A stretch of 64,000 nt of DNA from DASVUC01 sp038237225 (GCA_038237225.1 JBBRYX010000010.1:111730-175729), one strand, 5' to 3'. Counted from the stretch's first letter, positions 25,053 to 33,944 are shown. The notes: a model not told the origin generated them from the letters alone. Program-made: numbers and translations.

Positions 25053-25763
25053 TTAAGGCAGCAGCAGGCGCGGGTTGTCGATTGTGAGCCGGTTGACTGT
25101 CGCTTCGCCGACCATGGCGATGGCTTCGTTCAATCCTGCCATTCGCGCGGGGAGGCTTTCGGGGTTGTGAGTGTCGGAGCCGAGAAGGAAGTAGCGGCTC
25201 TTTCGCAGATACAACTCCGCAATTTGGCGAGTGCGGGCTTCGGGGCGGTCGGCGAGGCATTGCAGATTTCCCTGGAGCTTGACGCCGAGGTCCATCATCC
25301 TGTCCGCGAGCTCGGGCCAATCCTGGAAGGCGCGGCAACGCTCCGGGTGGGCGAGGATGACGGTTAATCCCATGGCTTGGAGCCAGCGAATGGAGGGCTC
25401 GAAAAATGCGGGAAGTTTGTCGGCCCAGATGTCGGCGAGGATGTATTTCCGCCCCAGCGCCATCGGGATGATTTGTTCCGGTGGATTTTCCATGACGCGG
25501 GCGTGGAGGTTCAATTCGCCGCCCGGCAGGAGCGTGAGGGGAACGTCGGCGAAGCGGAATTCTTCCTGGAGCGCGTTGGTCCACTGCGCGACGTTCTCGC
25601 GCGTGACGTTTCCGTAGCTTGGCCAGACGTGCGGGGTGCAAAACGAATGCGTGTAGCCCGCAGCGACGAGGATGCGAGCGCATTCAATGGATTGCTCGAT
25701 GGTTTTACAGCCGTCGTCGACGCCGGGGATGATGTGGGAGTGAACGTCGATCCGGCCGGTCAT
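25053..25763 (-). CDS. CpsB/CapC-family PHP tyrosine phosphatase
   Basis: The 236-residue PHP-domain protein has all the family metal sites: 'IDVHSHIIPGVDDGCKTIE', 'HSFCTPHVWPSYGNVT', 'LTLLPGGELNLHA', 'GLTVILAHPERCRAFQ' and 'YFLLGSDTHNPESLPARM'. CpsB-type enzymes dephosphorylate the BY-kinase that controls capsule or exopolysaccharide export, using a metal cluster. The kinase is not in this window, but membrane and glycosyl genes flank it. It abuts the next methyltransferase gene (its ATG is directly after that gene's stop on the minus strand), so they are probably co-transcribed. Confidence 0.85.
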   Translation of the reverse strand: MTGRIDVHSHIIPGVDDGCKTIEQSIECARILVAAGYTHSFCTPHVWPSYGNVTRENVAQWTNALQEEFRFADVPLTLLPGGELNLHARVMENPPEQIIPMALGRKYILADIWADKLPAFFEPSIRWLQAMGLTVILAHPERCRAFQDWPELADRMMDLGVKLQGNLQCLADRPEARTRQIAELYLRKSRYFLLGSDTHNPESLPARMAGLNEAIAMVGEATVNRLTIDNPRLLLP

Positions 25764-26378
25764 TTAGTTCTCCACCTTCTTGCGCGCGATCATGGTGCAG
25801 TCGCCGTCGAGGTAATCGGTCAGATAGCTGACATCCGGTGTCAGCGCCTGGCACAGCTTCGCGACATCAGCGGGATGATACCAGTGAAGGAAGGGCTTTC
25901 CCGCAAGCAGGGGGGTGGACAGAAAGTTGAACACGAGCATTTGGCGCGCGGCGGCGAAGGCGCTTTGGATTGCGGAGCGGAACAGATCGGGCTCCAGCGT
26001 GTTGAGGGAGCCGCTGAAGATCACGACGTCGGCACCAACCTCCATCAGTTGCGGGCTCTTGACGAAGTCGCCGTCGATCACCTCGGTGTTGACAAAAGCC
26101 TTTTCTCGCGCGGTTTGGGCAAGGGCGGCGATTGCTTCGATGCCGATGTATCGCTCGGGCACGATGGATCTTGAGATGAGATATTCGAGAAGATCGCATC
26201 GGCCGCAGCCGAGATCGAGAACCGAGCGTCCGTTGAAATCGACGAGGCGGGCGAGGGCTTCAAATCGCGCGCGTTGGGTGCGGGGGCTGGCCCAGAGAAG
26301 GGAGCCGAAGCCGCCGCCGAACCGCTGGGCGGCGATGGAGTAGGGCTCAAGATAGTTGGGCGCGTTCGAGCGGGTCAT
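25764..26378 (-). CDS. Class I SAM-dependent methyltransferase
   Basis: The 204-residue protein has a Rossmann methyltransferase core: motif I 'FNGRSVLDLGCGRCDLLEY', 'RYIGIEAIAALAQTAREKA' (acidic end of strand 2), 'VNTEVIDGDFVKSPQLMEV' and 'GADVVIFSGSLNTLEPDLF'. The C-terminal part 'YHPADVAKLCQALTPDVSY' fits substrate binding. The substrate cannot be read from sequence. It is the gene transcribed immediately before the CpsB-like phosphatase, so a role in surface-polymer decoration is possible. Confidence 0.8.
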   Translation of the reverse strand: MTRSNAPNYLEPYSIAAQRFGGGFGSLLWASPRTQRARFEALARLVDFNGRSVLDLGCGRCDLLEYLISRSIVPERYIGIEAIAALAQTAREKAFVNTEVIDGDFVKSPQLMEVGADVVIFSGSLNTLEPDLFRSAIQSAFAAARQMLVFNFLSTPLLAGKPFLHWYHPADVAKLCQALTPDVSYLTDYLDGDCTMIARKKVEN

Positions 26379-26393
26379 CTCATGATTTCGCGA

Positions 26394-27281
26394 TCACTTC
26401 AAGCTTAACGCAACCAGACAAACGAACGCGTAAGCCGCCGGGATGCCAATGCCGACGATTGCGATCAGCGCGGCCCATAACAGGGGGAGGCTTACGGCCA
26501 TCGCGAGCTGTCTTACTCTTCCGCACTGCGTCGTTTTTCCGAGCAGCCGGATCATGTTCACCCATCCACAAATCGGCGGGAGCACAACGAGCGACATCCC
26601 CACGATCCACACCAGGGCCGTCACCACCAGGGGCATTCTTCGAAGTGTGCCTGCCGCCGTCAGTCCGATGACCAACGCGAACGCACCCAAACTGACGGGC
26701 AACCAAGCCACCGCGCCGCATCCATAATAGCTGAGGGCCACCGCGCGGTTCTGTCGCACGACCGGGATAGAGCGGGGATGGAAAAAATAACTTTGCACAC
26801 CGGTTAAGGTGAGAAGCATCAGATAGAGCGCCGCGAGCGAAACGGGAAGCATGGCCCAATCCATCACTGCCGCCAGCTTCACCCAGCCGGGCTCATCCCG
26901 ATCCCAGGCACGAAAAGAAAGCTCGGATGACGTCCACAATCCCCAGGCATACAAGCCGGCAATTGCGATTGCGAGCGGCACGAAGACTAACCGCACGGTC
27001 ATCCGCCTAAACTTCAGCGCATCCTCGAGTTTCACGGCGCGCTGCACCTCATCGGAGATCGCGCGGGAATCGAGCATCGTCAGCTTCAGCGTTCGCCAGT
27101 ATGCGCGCCAACGCCCGATCTGTTTGCGATGGACCCAGGGAATTTGGGATTGAGTAATCCGCTCCCAATTCAGCACATGACCACACTCGGGGCACCGCTC
27201 GCTCTGGATGCCGCGCAGGCTGTAGCCGCACTGGGGGCAAAAGAGTTCCTCACCCGCGCTCATTTGAAGGGTTTCGCTCAT
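26394..27281 (-). CDS. Zinc-ribbon polytopic membrane protein
   Basis: The 295-residue protein begins with a short zinc ribbon ('FCPQCGYSLRGIQSERCPE' continuing to a fourth Cys), followed by a soluble linker and about six membrane helices in the C-terminal two thirds. The leading CXXC...CXXC plus Yip1-like membrane part recurs in planctomycetes with no known role. ATG 27281 with AAGGGGA immediately before it is preferred; the longer frame to 27476 reads antisense to the rpsA end and is implausible. It precedes the methyltransferase/CpsB-like pair on the same strand. Confidence 0.7.
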   Translation of the reverse strand: MSETLQMSAGEELFCPQCGYSLRGIQSERCPECGHVLNWERITQSQIPWVHRKQIGRWRAYWRTLKLTMLDSRAISDEVQRAVKLEDALKFRRMTVRLVFVPLAIAIAGLYAWGLWTSSELSFRAWDRDEPGWVKLAAVMDWAMLPVSLAALYLMLLTLTGVQSYFFHPRSIPVVRQNRAVALSYYGCGAVAWLPVSLGAFALVIGLTAAGTLRRMPLVVTALVWIVGMSLVVLPPICGWVNMIRLLGKTTQCGRVRQLAMAVSLPLLWAALIAIVGIGIPAAYAFVCLVALSLK

Positions 27282-27342
27282 TCCCCTTACATTCCCGACG
27301 CGCTGATCTCGTGACCTGGGGGTGAAACATCTCTCAAAAGTC

Positions 27343-28797
27343 CTACAAATCCAGCCCTCCGCGCAACTGCGGTCGCTTCTTCTTGTTTGCGGGCGCAGTG
27401 GCACCCGCGGCATCAGCACCCATAGCGCCAACTGCGCCTTTGATGGACAGCGAGACTCGCCTGCCTTCGGGATCAATCGACAGGATTCGGACCTGCACGC
27501 TCTCGCCCAACTTCACGGCATCGGCGACTTGCCTTACGGATTGCTCGGACAGTTCTGAAATGTGCACGAGACCCTCGAGGCCGGGCTCCAGCTCGACGAA
27601 AGCGCCGAAATCAGCCGTGCGCGTGATGGTGCCGTTGACGACCATGTCGGTGGCGTAGCGCTCGTTCACGGTCTTCCAGGGATCGGGGCCGGCCTGCTTG
27701 AGTGAGAAACTCATCCGGCGGGCAGTCGGATCGACCGACAGCACGACCAGACGAACGGTATCACCTTCCTTCACGACATCACTGGGATGTTTGACGCGCT
27801 GCCAGGAAATCTCGCTCACCGGCAGCAGGCCCTCAACGCCTTCTTCGACCTCAATGAACGCGCCGAAGCTTTCGACTTTGGTAACCCGGCCGGTAACTTG
27901 GGAACCGACGGCATATTTGGTCTCTGCATCGAGCCACGGATCGACGCCGCGGGCTTGGTTGAGAGAGAGACTCATCTTGCCGGTTTCGCGATCGAACTTG
28001 GTGATCTTGACATCGAGCACGTCGCCGGCCTTGACGATTTCGCTCGGCTTGATGCTGCGGCGAAAGGTCATTTCGGAAACATGCAGAAGGCCGTCGACGC
28101 CGCCCAGATCGATAAACGCGCCGTAGTCCATCACGTTGCGCACGACGCCGCGGCGGACCTGGCCCTCGGCCAGCTCCTGCATCAGTTTGCCCTTCGCCTC
28201 TTCCTTCTCGCGCTCGAGAACGTTCCGGCGGCTGATGATCAGGTTGCGCCCCTCGCGAGAAAACTGCGTCACCTCTGCCTTCACGCGCTGGTTGACAAAC
28301 TGGGCGATGTCGGGATGGAAGTATAAATCGACTTGCCCGGCGGGCATGAAGGCTCGCATGCCGCGCACGTCCACTTCCAAGCCGCCCTTGTTCGATCCCG
28401 TGACGGTTCCCTCGACGATCTGACCAACTTCAAGATTGTCCCACGAGACGTTCGTGGCGGTGGATCCTTTGCGGGAGACCAGAAGCATTCCCGACCGGTC
28501 ATCGAAGCGATCGATGACGAAATCATATTCTTCCCCAATGCGCGGCTCGGTTTCGAACTGCGCCATCGGCGCCAGCCCCTGGGTCTTCCCGCCCAGATCG
28601 ACGATCGCATCATCGGGGGTCACCGAGAGAATCTTCCCGCGCCGGCCGCCGCCTTCGACGGGTCGAGCGGGCGCGGGCGCCTGCTTTTCGTACAACTCAT
28701 CCAGCGAAACCCCGGCCAGCGCCGCCTCGATCTCCTGATCCAGTGACGTGGTCGGGGGGCGGAACTTTTCCTTGAACGCGTCGTCGCTCTTAGCCAT
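27343..28797 (-). CDS. rpsA: 30S ribosomal protein S1
   Basis: S1 binds mRNA leaders and brings them to the 30S subunit. The 484-residue protein has five S1 (OB-fold) repeats at about residues 52-112, 123-190, 212-281, 297-367 and 384-453. The last three are strongest ('VVRNVMDYGAFIDLGGVDG', 'VTKVESFGAFIEVEEGVEG', 'ITRTADFGAFVELEPGLEG'). The N-terminal linker is Ala/Pro rich and the C-terminus is basic ('ANKKKRPQLRGGLDL'). E. coli S1 has six repeats, so this is a shorter version. A palindromic repeat lies just upstream of its start. Confidence 0.92.
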   Translation of the reverse strand: MAKSDDAFKEKFRPPTTSLDQEIEAALAGVSLDELYEKQAPAPARPVEGGGRRGKILSVTPDDAIVDLGGKTQGLAPMAQFETEPRIGEEYDFVIDRFDDRSGMLLVSRKGSTATNVSWDNLEVGQIVEGTVTGSNKGGLEVDVRGMRAFMPAGQVDLYFHPDIAQFVNQRVKAEVTQFSREGRNLIISRRNVLEREKEEAKGKLMQELAEGQVRRGVVRNVMDYGAFIDLGGVDGLLHVSEMTFRRSIKPSEIVKAGDVLDVKITKFDRETGKMSLSLNQARGVDPWLDAETKYAVGSQVTGRVTKVESFGAFIEVEEGVEGLLPVSEISWQRVKHPSDVVKEGDTVRLVVLSVDPTARRMSFSLKQAGPDPWKTVNERYATDMVVNGTITRTADFGAFVELEPGLEGLVHISELSEQSVRQVADAVKLGESVQVRILSIDPEGRRVSLSIKGAVGAMGADAAGATAPANKKKRPQLRGGLDL

Positions 28798-28850
28798 CGC
28801 TGATGTTCCTCAAATAAGAGCGCAAATCGTATCCGTTCACGAGCCTCTTT

Positions 28851-28910
28851 TGTAGGGGCGACACTTGTGTAACACTTGACTTCGACGAGTTCAGTCGAAT
28901 CGTGTCGCCC
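28851..28910. repeat. REP-like palindrome interrupted by a second short repeat
   Basis: GTAG at 28852-28855 is followed by GGGCGACAC (28856-28864), TT and GTGT; the matching arm GTGTCGCCC lies at 28902-28910. The same unit as at 7994-8013, but split by a ~31-base insert (28871-28901) that has its own arms TTCGAC/GTCGAA. It is located between rpsA and a glycosyltransferase gene. Confidence 0.75.
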
Positions 28911-28964
28911 GCTTTCTTGGTTCCCTCGCCCACCACCAACAAGATCTGTAGAATTCGCTTCCCC

Positions 28965-30035
28965 ATGCGCATCCTCGTTGACGGTGTCTTCTTCCAATAC
29001 TTTCGCACCGGGATCGCGCGCGTCTGGGGGTCGATCCTTTCGGAGTGGTCGAAACAAGACTTTTCGAAAGACCTGCTTATTCTCGATCGCCGGGGCACGA
29101 TGCCGCCTATCGCCAACTTGCAGTATCTCAAGATCCCGGCTCATTCTTGCGATGATGCCGAATCCGACCGAAACCTCCTCCAAGCGCTCTGCGAGGAACA
29201 TTCCGCCGATCTCTTTATTTCTACTTATTTCTCGCACCCTACGCGCACGCGCTCAGCAGTGATGGTTCACGACATGATTCCTGAGCTGTTCGAATACGAC
29301 ATGAATTATCCGATGTGGAGGGAAAAGACTGAAGCGATTCGTCGCGCGGCAGCGTGGATCTGCGTCTCCGAGAATACCCGCCGGGACCTTCGGCGATTTC
29401 ATCCCGCCATTGCCGGTAATCGCATTACCGTTGCGCACTGTGGCGTTTCTCCAACCTTCTCTCCCGCACAGCCTGAGAAAGTTCGCGCGTTTCGCGCATC
29501 CCGCAACATCGACAAACCGTTCTACCTCTTCGTCGGCACGCGTATCTTTGAAAAGAATGCCATCCTTGGCTTCCAGGCGTTTGCAGGTGGCGCCCAATCG
29601 CAGACTCATCTCCTCGTATGCGCGGGCGGAAACAATGTTCTTGAACCTGAGCTTGCTGCACTCGTTCCTCCTCAATCCGTTCGCATGCTTGGGTTGATTG
29701 GCGATGCTGAACTTGCGAGTGCCTACTCCGCCGCGACCGCGCTGATTTACCCATCGCTTTATGAGGGCTTCGGCCTTCCCGTGATCGAAGCGATGGCGTG
29801 CGGGTGCCCGGTCATCACCTGCCGCTCGGGTTCGATACCTGAAGTCGCCGGCGACGCAGCTTTGTACGTAAACAACCAAAATCCTGGCAATCTCATAGCG
29901 GCGATGTCGCAAGTCACAAGTCAGGACCTTCGCAACCGCCTTGCCTGTCAAGGCATCACCCGCGCCAAACATTTCACGTGGACCAAGATGGCGGACACCG
30001 TCCGCACGATCCTCGCCCGCGCTGCTGCTTCTTGA
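28965..30035 (+). CDS. Glycosyltransferase family 1 (GT4-type)
   Basis: The 356-residue protein is a GT-B glycosyltransferase: N-terminal 'MRILVDGVFFQYFRTGIAR', 'SAVMVHDMIPELFEYDMNY', 'AAAWICVSENTRRDLRRFH', and in the C-terminal half 'PFYLFVGTRIFEKNAILGF' and the nucleotide-sugar site 'YPSLYEGFGLPVIEAMACG'. The paired Glu residues of the EX7E motif are visible there. It should transfer a sugar from an NDP-sugar to a glycan or lipid; specificity is unknown. ATG 28965 is chosen because the family N-terminus starts exactly there. Confidence 0.88.
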   Translation: MRILVDGVFFQYFRTGIARVWGSILSEWSKQDFSKDLLILDRRGTMPPIANLQYLKIPAHSCDDAESDRNLLQALCEEHSADLFISTYFSHPTRTRSAVMVHDMIPELFEYDMNYPMWREKTEAIRRAAAWICVSENTRRDLRRFHPAIAGNRITVAHCGVSPTFSPAQPEKVRAFRASRNIDKPFYLFVGTRIFEKNAILGFQAFAGGAQSQTHLLVCAGGNNVLEPELAALVPPQSVRMLGLIGDAELASAYSAATALIYPSLYEGFGLPVIEAMACGCPVITCRSGSIPEVAGDAALYVNNQNPGNLIAAMSQVTSQDLRNRLACQGITRAKHFTWTKMADTVRTILARAAAS

Positions 30036-30166
30036 TCCGACGGCCCGCTCCCCGCGCGTATCCATCGGTCCGAAGGACCACCCGTCCCCACCCCCTCATT
30101 TGTCCCCACGCCCTTGATCTCGTAAAATGCATCATTCCCCATTCCCAATGGAAGACCACGAATTCA

Positions 30167-31954
30167 ATGCAGATCCGTAACTTCTCCATCGTCGCCCACA
30201 TTGACCACGGCAAATCGACCCTTTCTGACCGGCTTCTGATGCGCGCCGGCGCGATCACCGAGCGGGAGTTTAAGGAACAGATCCTCGACGATATGGATTT
30301 GGAGCGCGAGCGGGGGATCACTATCAAAGCCTCCGCCGTCACGGTGTTTCACGAACATAGAGGCGAGAAGTTCATGTTGAACTTCATCGACACGCCGGGC
30401 CACGTGGACTTCCATTACGAAGTGCAGAAAGCGCTGCAAGCGTGCGAAGGCGCCATTCTCGTTGTCGACGCGACGCAAGGCGTTCAAGCGCAGACAGTCG
30501 CCAATGCCTATGCGGCCGTGGAAGCGGGGCTTGAGATCATTCCCGTGATCAACAAGATTGATCTGCCAAGTTCGCGCCCTGTCGAAGTCGCCGAAGAAAT
30601 TGAGCAGGTTCTCGGCTTCCCCGCGGAAGATTGCTTGCTCGTTTCCGCCAAGACGGGCCAGGGAATTGACGACCTTATCAGCAAACTTTGCGACCAGCTT
30701 CCACCTCCACGCGGCAAGGAAGAACTGCCTCCGCGAGCCCTTATCTTCGACTCGCTCTACGACGATTATCGTGGGGTCATCGTCTACGTCCGCGTGGTTG
30801 ACGGTGAATTGAAGAAGGGCCAGAAGATTCGGTTGATGGGCAACGGCACGGAGCACCAGATTTCGGATCTCGGCAAGCTCGTGCCGCGGCCTGCGCGCGT
30901 CGAGCGGATCGGGACTGGGGAGGTGGGGTTCGTCGTTGCCGCGATCAAGGATCTTCACGATGTCCGCATCGGGGATACCGTGACCGACGCGCAGAATCCC
31001 GCCCCCGAAGCGCTTCCCGGGTACAAGCCGATCCAGCAGATGGTGTTCTGCGATTTCTACCCGAGCGGGAAGACGCAGTACGAAGATCTCCGCGATGCGA
31101 TGGATCGCCTCCAGCTCAACGACTCGTCGTTTACCTTCCAGCCGGAAAGTTCCGACGCCCTCGGCTTCGGCTTCCGCTGCGGATTCCTCGGCCTGCTCCA
31201 CATGGAAATCATCCAGGAGCGCCTCGAGCGCGAGTTCAGCATCGAAGTGATTCAAACCGCGCCGACGGTCACCTATGAAATCGCGCTCACCGACGGCTCC
31301 GTTATCCGCATCGACTCGCCGAGCGGGCTGCCCAACCCCACACAGGTTGTGGAAATCCGCGAGCCCTACATCGGCATGAACCTCATCCTTCCCGGCGACT
31401 CCGTCGGCAACATGATGAAGCTCTGCGAGGACCGCCGAGGCACCTACAAGAAGACCGAATACATCGGCGCATCCCGAGTCATCCTCGTCTACGAAATGCC
31501 CCTCGCGGAAGTCATCTACGACTTCTACGATCGCTTGAAGAGCGCCACCCGAGGCTACGGCACCATGGACTACGATCTCATCGGGTTCCGCTCCGGTGAA
31601 CTCGTCAAGCTGGACATCTTAGTTAACGGTGACCGCGTGGACGCGCTCAGCGTGATCGTTCACCGCGATCATGCCGAAGCCCGAGGCCGAAAACTCCTCG
31701 TCAGACTCAAAGCCGAAATCGACCGCCACCTCTTCGAAATCCCATTGCAAGCCGCTATCGGCGGCAAAATCATCGCCCGCGAGACCATCAAATCCGTCGG
31801 CAAAAACGTCACCGCCAAATGCTACGGCGGCGATATCACCAGAAAGCGCAAGCTCCTAGAGAAACAAAAGGAAGGCAAGAAGCGCATGAAGCGGGTGGGC
31901 TCCGTCGACATTCCCCAGGAAGCCTTCATGGCCATTCTCGAGTCCGGAGATTGA
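30167..31954 (+). CDS. lepA: Elongation factor 4 (LepA)
   Basis: LepA/EF4 is a ribosome-binding translational GTPase. The 595-residue protein has the full set: G1 'AHIDHGKSTLSDRLL', G2/G3 around 'RERGITIKASAV' and 'FIDTPGHVDFHYEV', G4 'PVINKIDLPSSRP', then the LepA-specific C-terminal domain ending 'GKKRMKRVGSVDIPQEAFM' and 'AILESGD'. ATG 30167 starts the conserved 'QIRNFSIVAHIDHG'; the longer frame is an artefact. A second, decayed copy of its 3' end is present 1.9 kb downstream (33873-33944). Confidence 0.97.
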   Translation: MQIRNFSIVAHIDHGKSTLSDRLLMRAGAITEREFKEQILDDMDLERERGITIKASAVTVFHEHRGEKFMLNFIDTPGHVDFHYEVQKALQACEGAILVVDATQGVQAQTVANAYAAVEAGLEIIPVINKIDLPSSRPVEVAEEIEQVLGFPAEDCLLVSAKTGQGIDDLISKLCDQLPPPRGKEELPPRALIFDSLYDDYRGVIVYVRVVDGELKKGQKIRLMGNGTEHQISDLGKLVPRPARVERIGTGEVGFVVAAIKDLHDVRIGDTVTDAQNPAPEALPGYKPIQQMVFCDFYPSGKTQYEDLRDAMDRLQLNDSSFTFQPESSDALGFGFRCGFLGLLHMEIIQERLEREFSIEVIQTAPTVTYEIALTDGSVIRIDSPSGLPNPTQVVEIREPYIGMNLILPGDSVGNMMKLCEDRRGTYKKTEYIGASRVILVYEMPLAEVIYDFYDRLKSATRGYGTMDYDLIGFRSGELVKLDILVNGDRVDALSVIVHRDHAEARGRKLLVRLKAEIDRHLFEIPLQAAIGGKIIARETIKSVGKNVTAKCYGGDITRKRKLLEKQKEGKKRMKRVGSVDIPQEAFMAILESGD

Positions 31955-32052
31955 GCTTGACGATTTCGCTTTTGGTGTATTACCTACCCACAGATCCGGC
32001 TTGTTGCTGATATATGAGTTTTGATGTTGAATCATCTGGCAGGAGGTCGCAA

Positions 32053-32289
32053 ATGGGCTATTACATTAAACACATTTGGCAACTCGCCGAAGAGGTGCTT
32101 AAGAATGCAGGCAAACCGATGCACTACCACGACATCACGCAAAGGGTGATGAACTCTGGTCGGAGTCGGTTAACCGCACAAGGTGGCGGAACCCCAGACC
32201 AAACAGTAGGAGCAATACTGCGAAAGCACTCTAAGATTTTCGAGGCGGTAGGCCGAGGTTTTTACGCATTGCGTGCTCCGAGCACGTAG
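32053..32289 (+). CDS. HARE-HTH domain protein
   Basis: This 78-residue protein is a single HARE-HTH (HB1/ASXL-type winged helix): 'WQLAEEVLKNAGKPMHYHD', 'ITQRVMNSGR', 'TPDQTVGAILRKHSKIFEA' and 'VGRGFYALR'. The domain occurs in restriction enzymes, RNA polymerase delta and chromatin proteins, where it contacts DNA. An excellent AGGAGGT at 32041-32047 lies 5 bases before ATG 32053 and decides the start against the in-frame ATG at 32014. It is the first gene of an accessory block between lepA and a lepA remnant. The function is unknown. Confidence 0.75.
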   Translation: MGYYIKHIWQLAEEVLKNAGKPMHYHDITQRVMNSGRSRLTAQGGGTPDQTVGAILRKHSKIFEAVGRGFYALRAPST

Positions 32290-32422
32290 CACCCAAGGGG
32301 CAATGTGCGGCTGGGCCGCTATCAGCCAGCCAGAATACTCAACTCTTCAAGTATCCTACGATATTGTCTTGGAATCGTCATTTCTACTTCACGGCCGCCG
32401 AACGATATAATTGAACATCGCA

Positions 32423-32665
32423 ATGACCCGAAAAGAGCAAATCGACCGCCTCGTCCACGAAGTCCAATCTTGGCCGCCGGAAGATCGCGTCACTTTGGCT
32501 CATGAGATCCTTCACGAGCTTCACGCGCAGTCGCTCCAACCCCCGCCCCGCGACACGCTGCCCCGCGCGCGAGGACTTCTTCGTACCGACCTTCCGCCGC
32601 CAACCGACGAACAGGTCAAGCAGTGGATCGACGAGCATCGCATGTACAAATACGGACAGCGTTGA
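32423..32665 (+). CDS. Small antitoxin-like protein
   Basis: The 80-residue charged helical protein ('KEQIDRLVHEVQSWPPEDR', 'VTLAHEILHELHAQS') ends in a probably flexible region rich in Pro ('LPPPTDEQVKQWIDEHRMY'). That C-terminal pattern resembles addiction-module antitoxins whose tail blocks a toxin. Its stop overlaps the ATG of a PIN-domain gene (TGATG), which is the main evidence for the role. No DNA-binding domain is obvious. Confidence 0.65.
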   Translation: MTRKEQIDRLVHEVQSWPPEDRVTLAHEILHELHAQSLQPPPRDTLPRARGLLRTDLPPPTDEQVKQWIDEHRMYKYGQR

Positions 32666-33102
32666 TGGAAGCCTTGGAGCGCAGACCAACTGCTTTGCTG
32701 GACACCAATGTCGTCCTGGACGTGTTGTTAGAGCGTTACCCCTTCTTCGATGATTCCGACGCGATCTGGAAGAAATGCGACGACGGCATGCTGGACGGGT
32801 ACGTTACGGCTGTGACAGTGACAACCATTTTCTACGTCGGTAGAAAACTGCTCGGCGTTGATAAAGCTCGCCAGGCTGTTCGTGCCTGTCTGCAAGCATT
32901 CCGCATTGCTCCGGTCTATCGGGAAATGCTCGATGAAGCGCTGCTGATGCCTGGAACCGATTTCGAAGACAACGTCCAGATTGCTTGTGCACACGCTGCA
33001 GCGCTCGAGGCCATCATCACGCGCGATACCGACGGCTTCAAAGCTTCGACCGTTCCCGCCGTCTCGCCCCATGAGATGCTCCAACGCATATCGTCTTTGT
33101 GA
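32665..33102 (+). CDS. PIN-domain VapC-like toxin
   Basis: The 145-residue protein has the PIN ribonuclease fold: 'TALLDTNVVLDVLLERYPF' (first Asp), 'GYVTAVTVTTIFYVGRKLL' (Glu replaced by a Thr-rich strand), 'PGTDFEDNVQIACAHAAAL' (Asp/Glu-Asp pair) and 'EAIITRDTDGFKAS' (last Asp). These acidic residues would bind Mg2+. It belongs to the PIN_3-like group often found with short helical antitoxins. It overlaps the preceding antitoxin-like gene by one base. Toxicity is inferred. Confidence 0.85.
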   Translation: MEALERRPTALLDTNVVLDVLLERYPFFDDSDAIWKKCDDGMLDGYVTAVTVTTIFYVGRKLLGVDKARQAVRACLQAFRIAPVYREMLDEALLMPGTDFEDNVQIACAHAAALEAIITRDTDGFKASTVPAVSPHEMLQRISSL

Positions 33103-33159
33103 GTAACCTCCGCTTCAGTGGACCCGTTATTCCCATTCCGTGGTATAGTCATTCCACCA

Positions 33160-33708
33160 ATGTCCACCACCGCCCGTTTCATCACCGCCGACGAACTGCT
33201 CAACCTGCCCGGCGACCAGCGCCGCGAGCTCGTGAAAGGGGAACTTCATAATATGGCTCCAGCAGGTTTCGATCACGGACGCATCATCATGAAGCTGGCG
33301 CGTTTACTTTCCAACTACGTTGTCGATCACAACCTCGGCGTCGTCCTCGGCGCCGAAACGGGCTTCAAACTCGCCAAAAATCCCGACACCGTCCGCGCCG
33401 CCGACGTCTCCTTCGTGGCCGCCTCCCGAATCCCCAAAGACGCTCAGGTCTTTGGCTTTTGGGACGGCGCCCCCGATCTAGCCGTCGAAGTGGTTTCCCC
33501 CACTGACACCGTGGAAGAGGTTGACGCGAAGGTTGACGACTATCTCACGGCTGGCGCTCGCCTCATCTGGATCATCAACCCTAAGCGCCGAACCGTCACG
33601 GTCTATCGCCCCAACACCAACCCGGAAATCCTCCGCGACATTCAATCTCTCGACGGAGCCGACATCGTCCCAGGCTTCCGGTGTGCGGTCCTTGATGTCC
33701 TCACCTGA
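33160..33708 (+). CDS. Uma2 family (DUF820) endonuclease-like protein
   Basis: The 182-residue protein is a Uma2/DUF820 member with a PD-(D/E)XK-type fold: 'FITADELLNLPGDQRRELV', 'VKGELHNMAPAGFDHGRII', 'RAADVSFVAASRIPKD', 'GAPDLAVEVVSPTDTVEEV' and 'KVDDYLTAGARLIWIINPK'. The acidic and Lys positions of the nuclease core are visible in 'PDLAVEVVSP' and 'VDDYL'. Family members are abundant in planctomycetes and cyanobacteria; their biological role is unclear. ATG 33160 is used. It is the last gene of the accessory block. Confidence 0.85.
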   Translation: MSTTARFITADELLNLPGDQRRELVKGELHNMAPAGFDHGRIIMKLARLLSNYVVDHNLGVVLGAETGFKLAKNPDTVRAADVSFVAASRIPKDAQVFGFWDGAPDLAVEVVSPTDTVEEVDAKVDDYLTAGARLIWIINPKRRTVTVYRPNTNPEILRDIQSLDGADIVPGFRCAVLDVLT

Positions 33709-33872
33709 TCTATCTCATTTCCAATGGAGCGTACCCAGATAGGGGTGCGCCGCGGAGGTGCACGTAATCTTAACGCGAGATCTTTCCGGCTTCTCGGGGT
33801 CATCGATCCCGGTGGCCACGCCCGTTGCTCTGGGCAACCAACTCGATGCTGCCCCATAGAGTCTTTTGCATC

Positions 33873-33944
33873 CGCCGCCCGCGCGGGGGAAGTGGCGACA
33901 TTTCCAGGGAAGCGCTCTTGGCCATTCTGGAATCCGGCGATGGA
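33873..33944 (+). pseudogene. Remnant of a second lepA 3' end
   Basis: In one frame bases 33873-33944 read 'RRPRGGSGDISREALLAI' then 'LESGDG', aligning with the LepA C-terminus 'RMKRVGSVDIPQEAFMAI' then 'LESGD': 14 of 23 residues identical. By hand, 38 of 48 bases match over the last 16 codons. The frame lacks the LepA stop and has no start or upstream lepA sequence. It sits 165 bases after the Uma2 gene, so the accessory genes at 32.0-33.7 kb lie between the real lepA end and this copy. The 259-base gap 33709-33967 holds nothing else that I recognise. Confidence 0.75.

Noticed and set aside
23361..25367. Long open frames antisense to the TMTC-like gene (up to 425 codons)
   Set aside because: They mirror a well-supported membrane protein; high GC keeps the opposite strand open and their translations are acidic low-complexity sequence with no domain.
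27779..28746. Open frames on the plus strand opposite rpsA
   Set aside because: They are antisense shadows of the S1 repeats.
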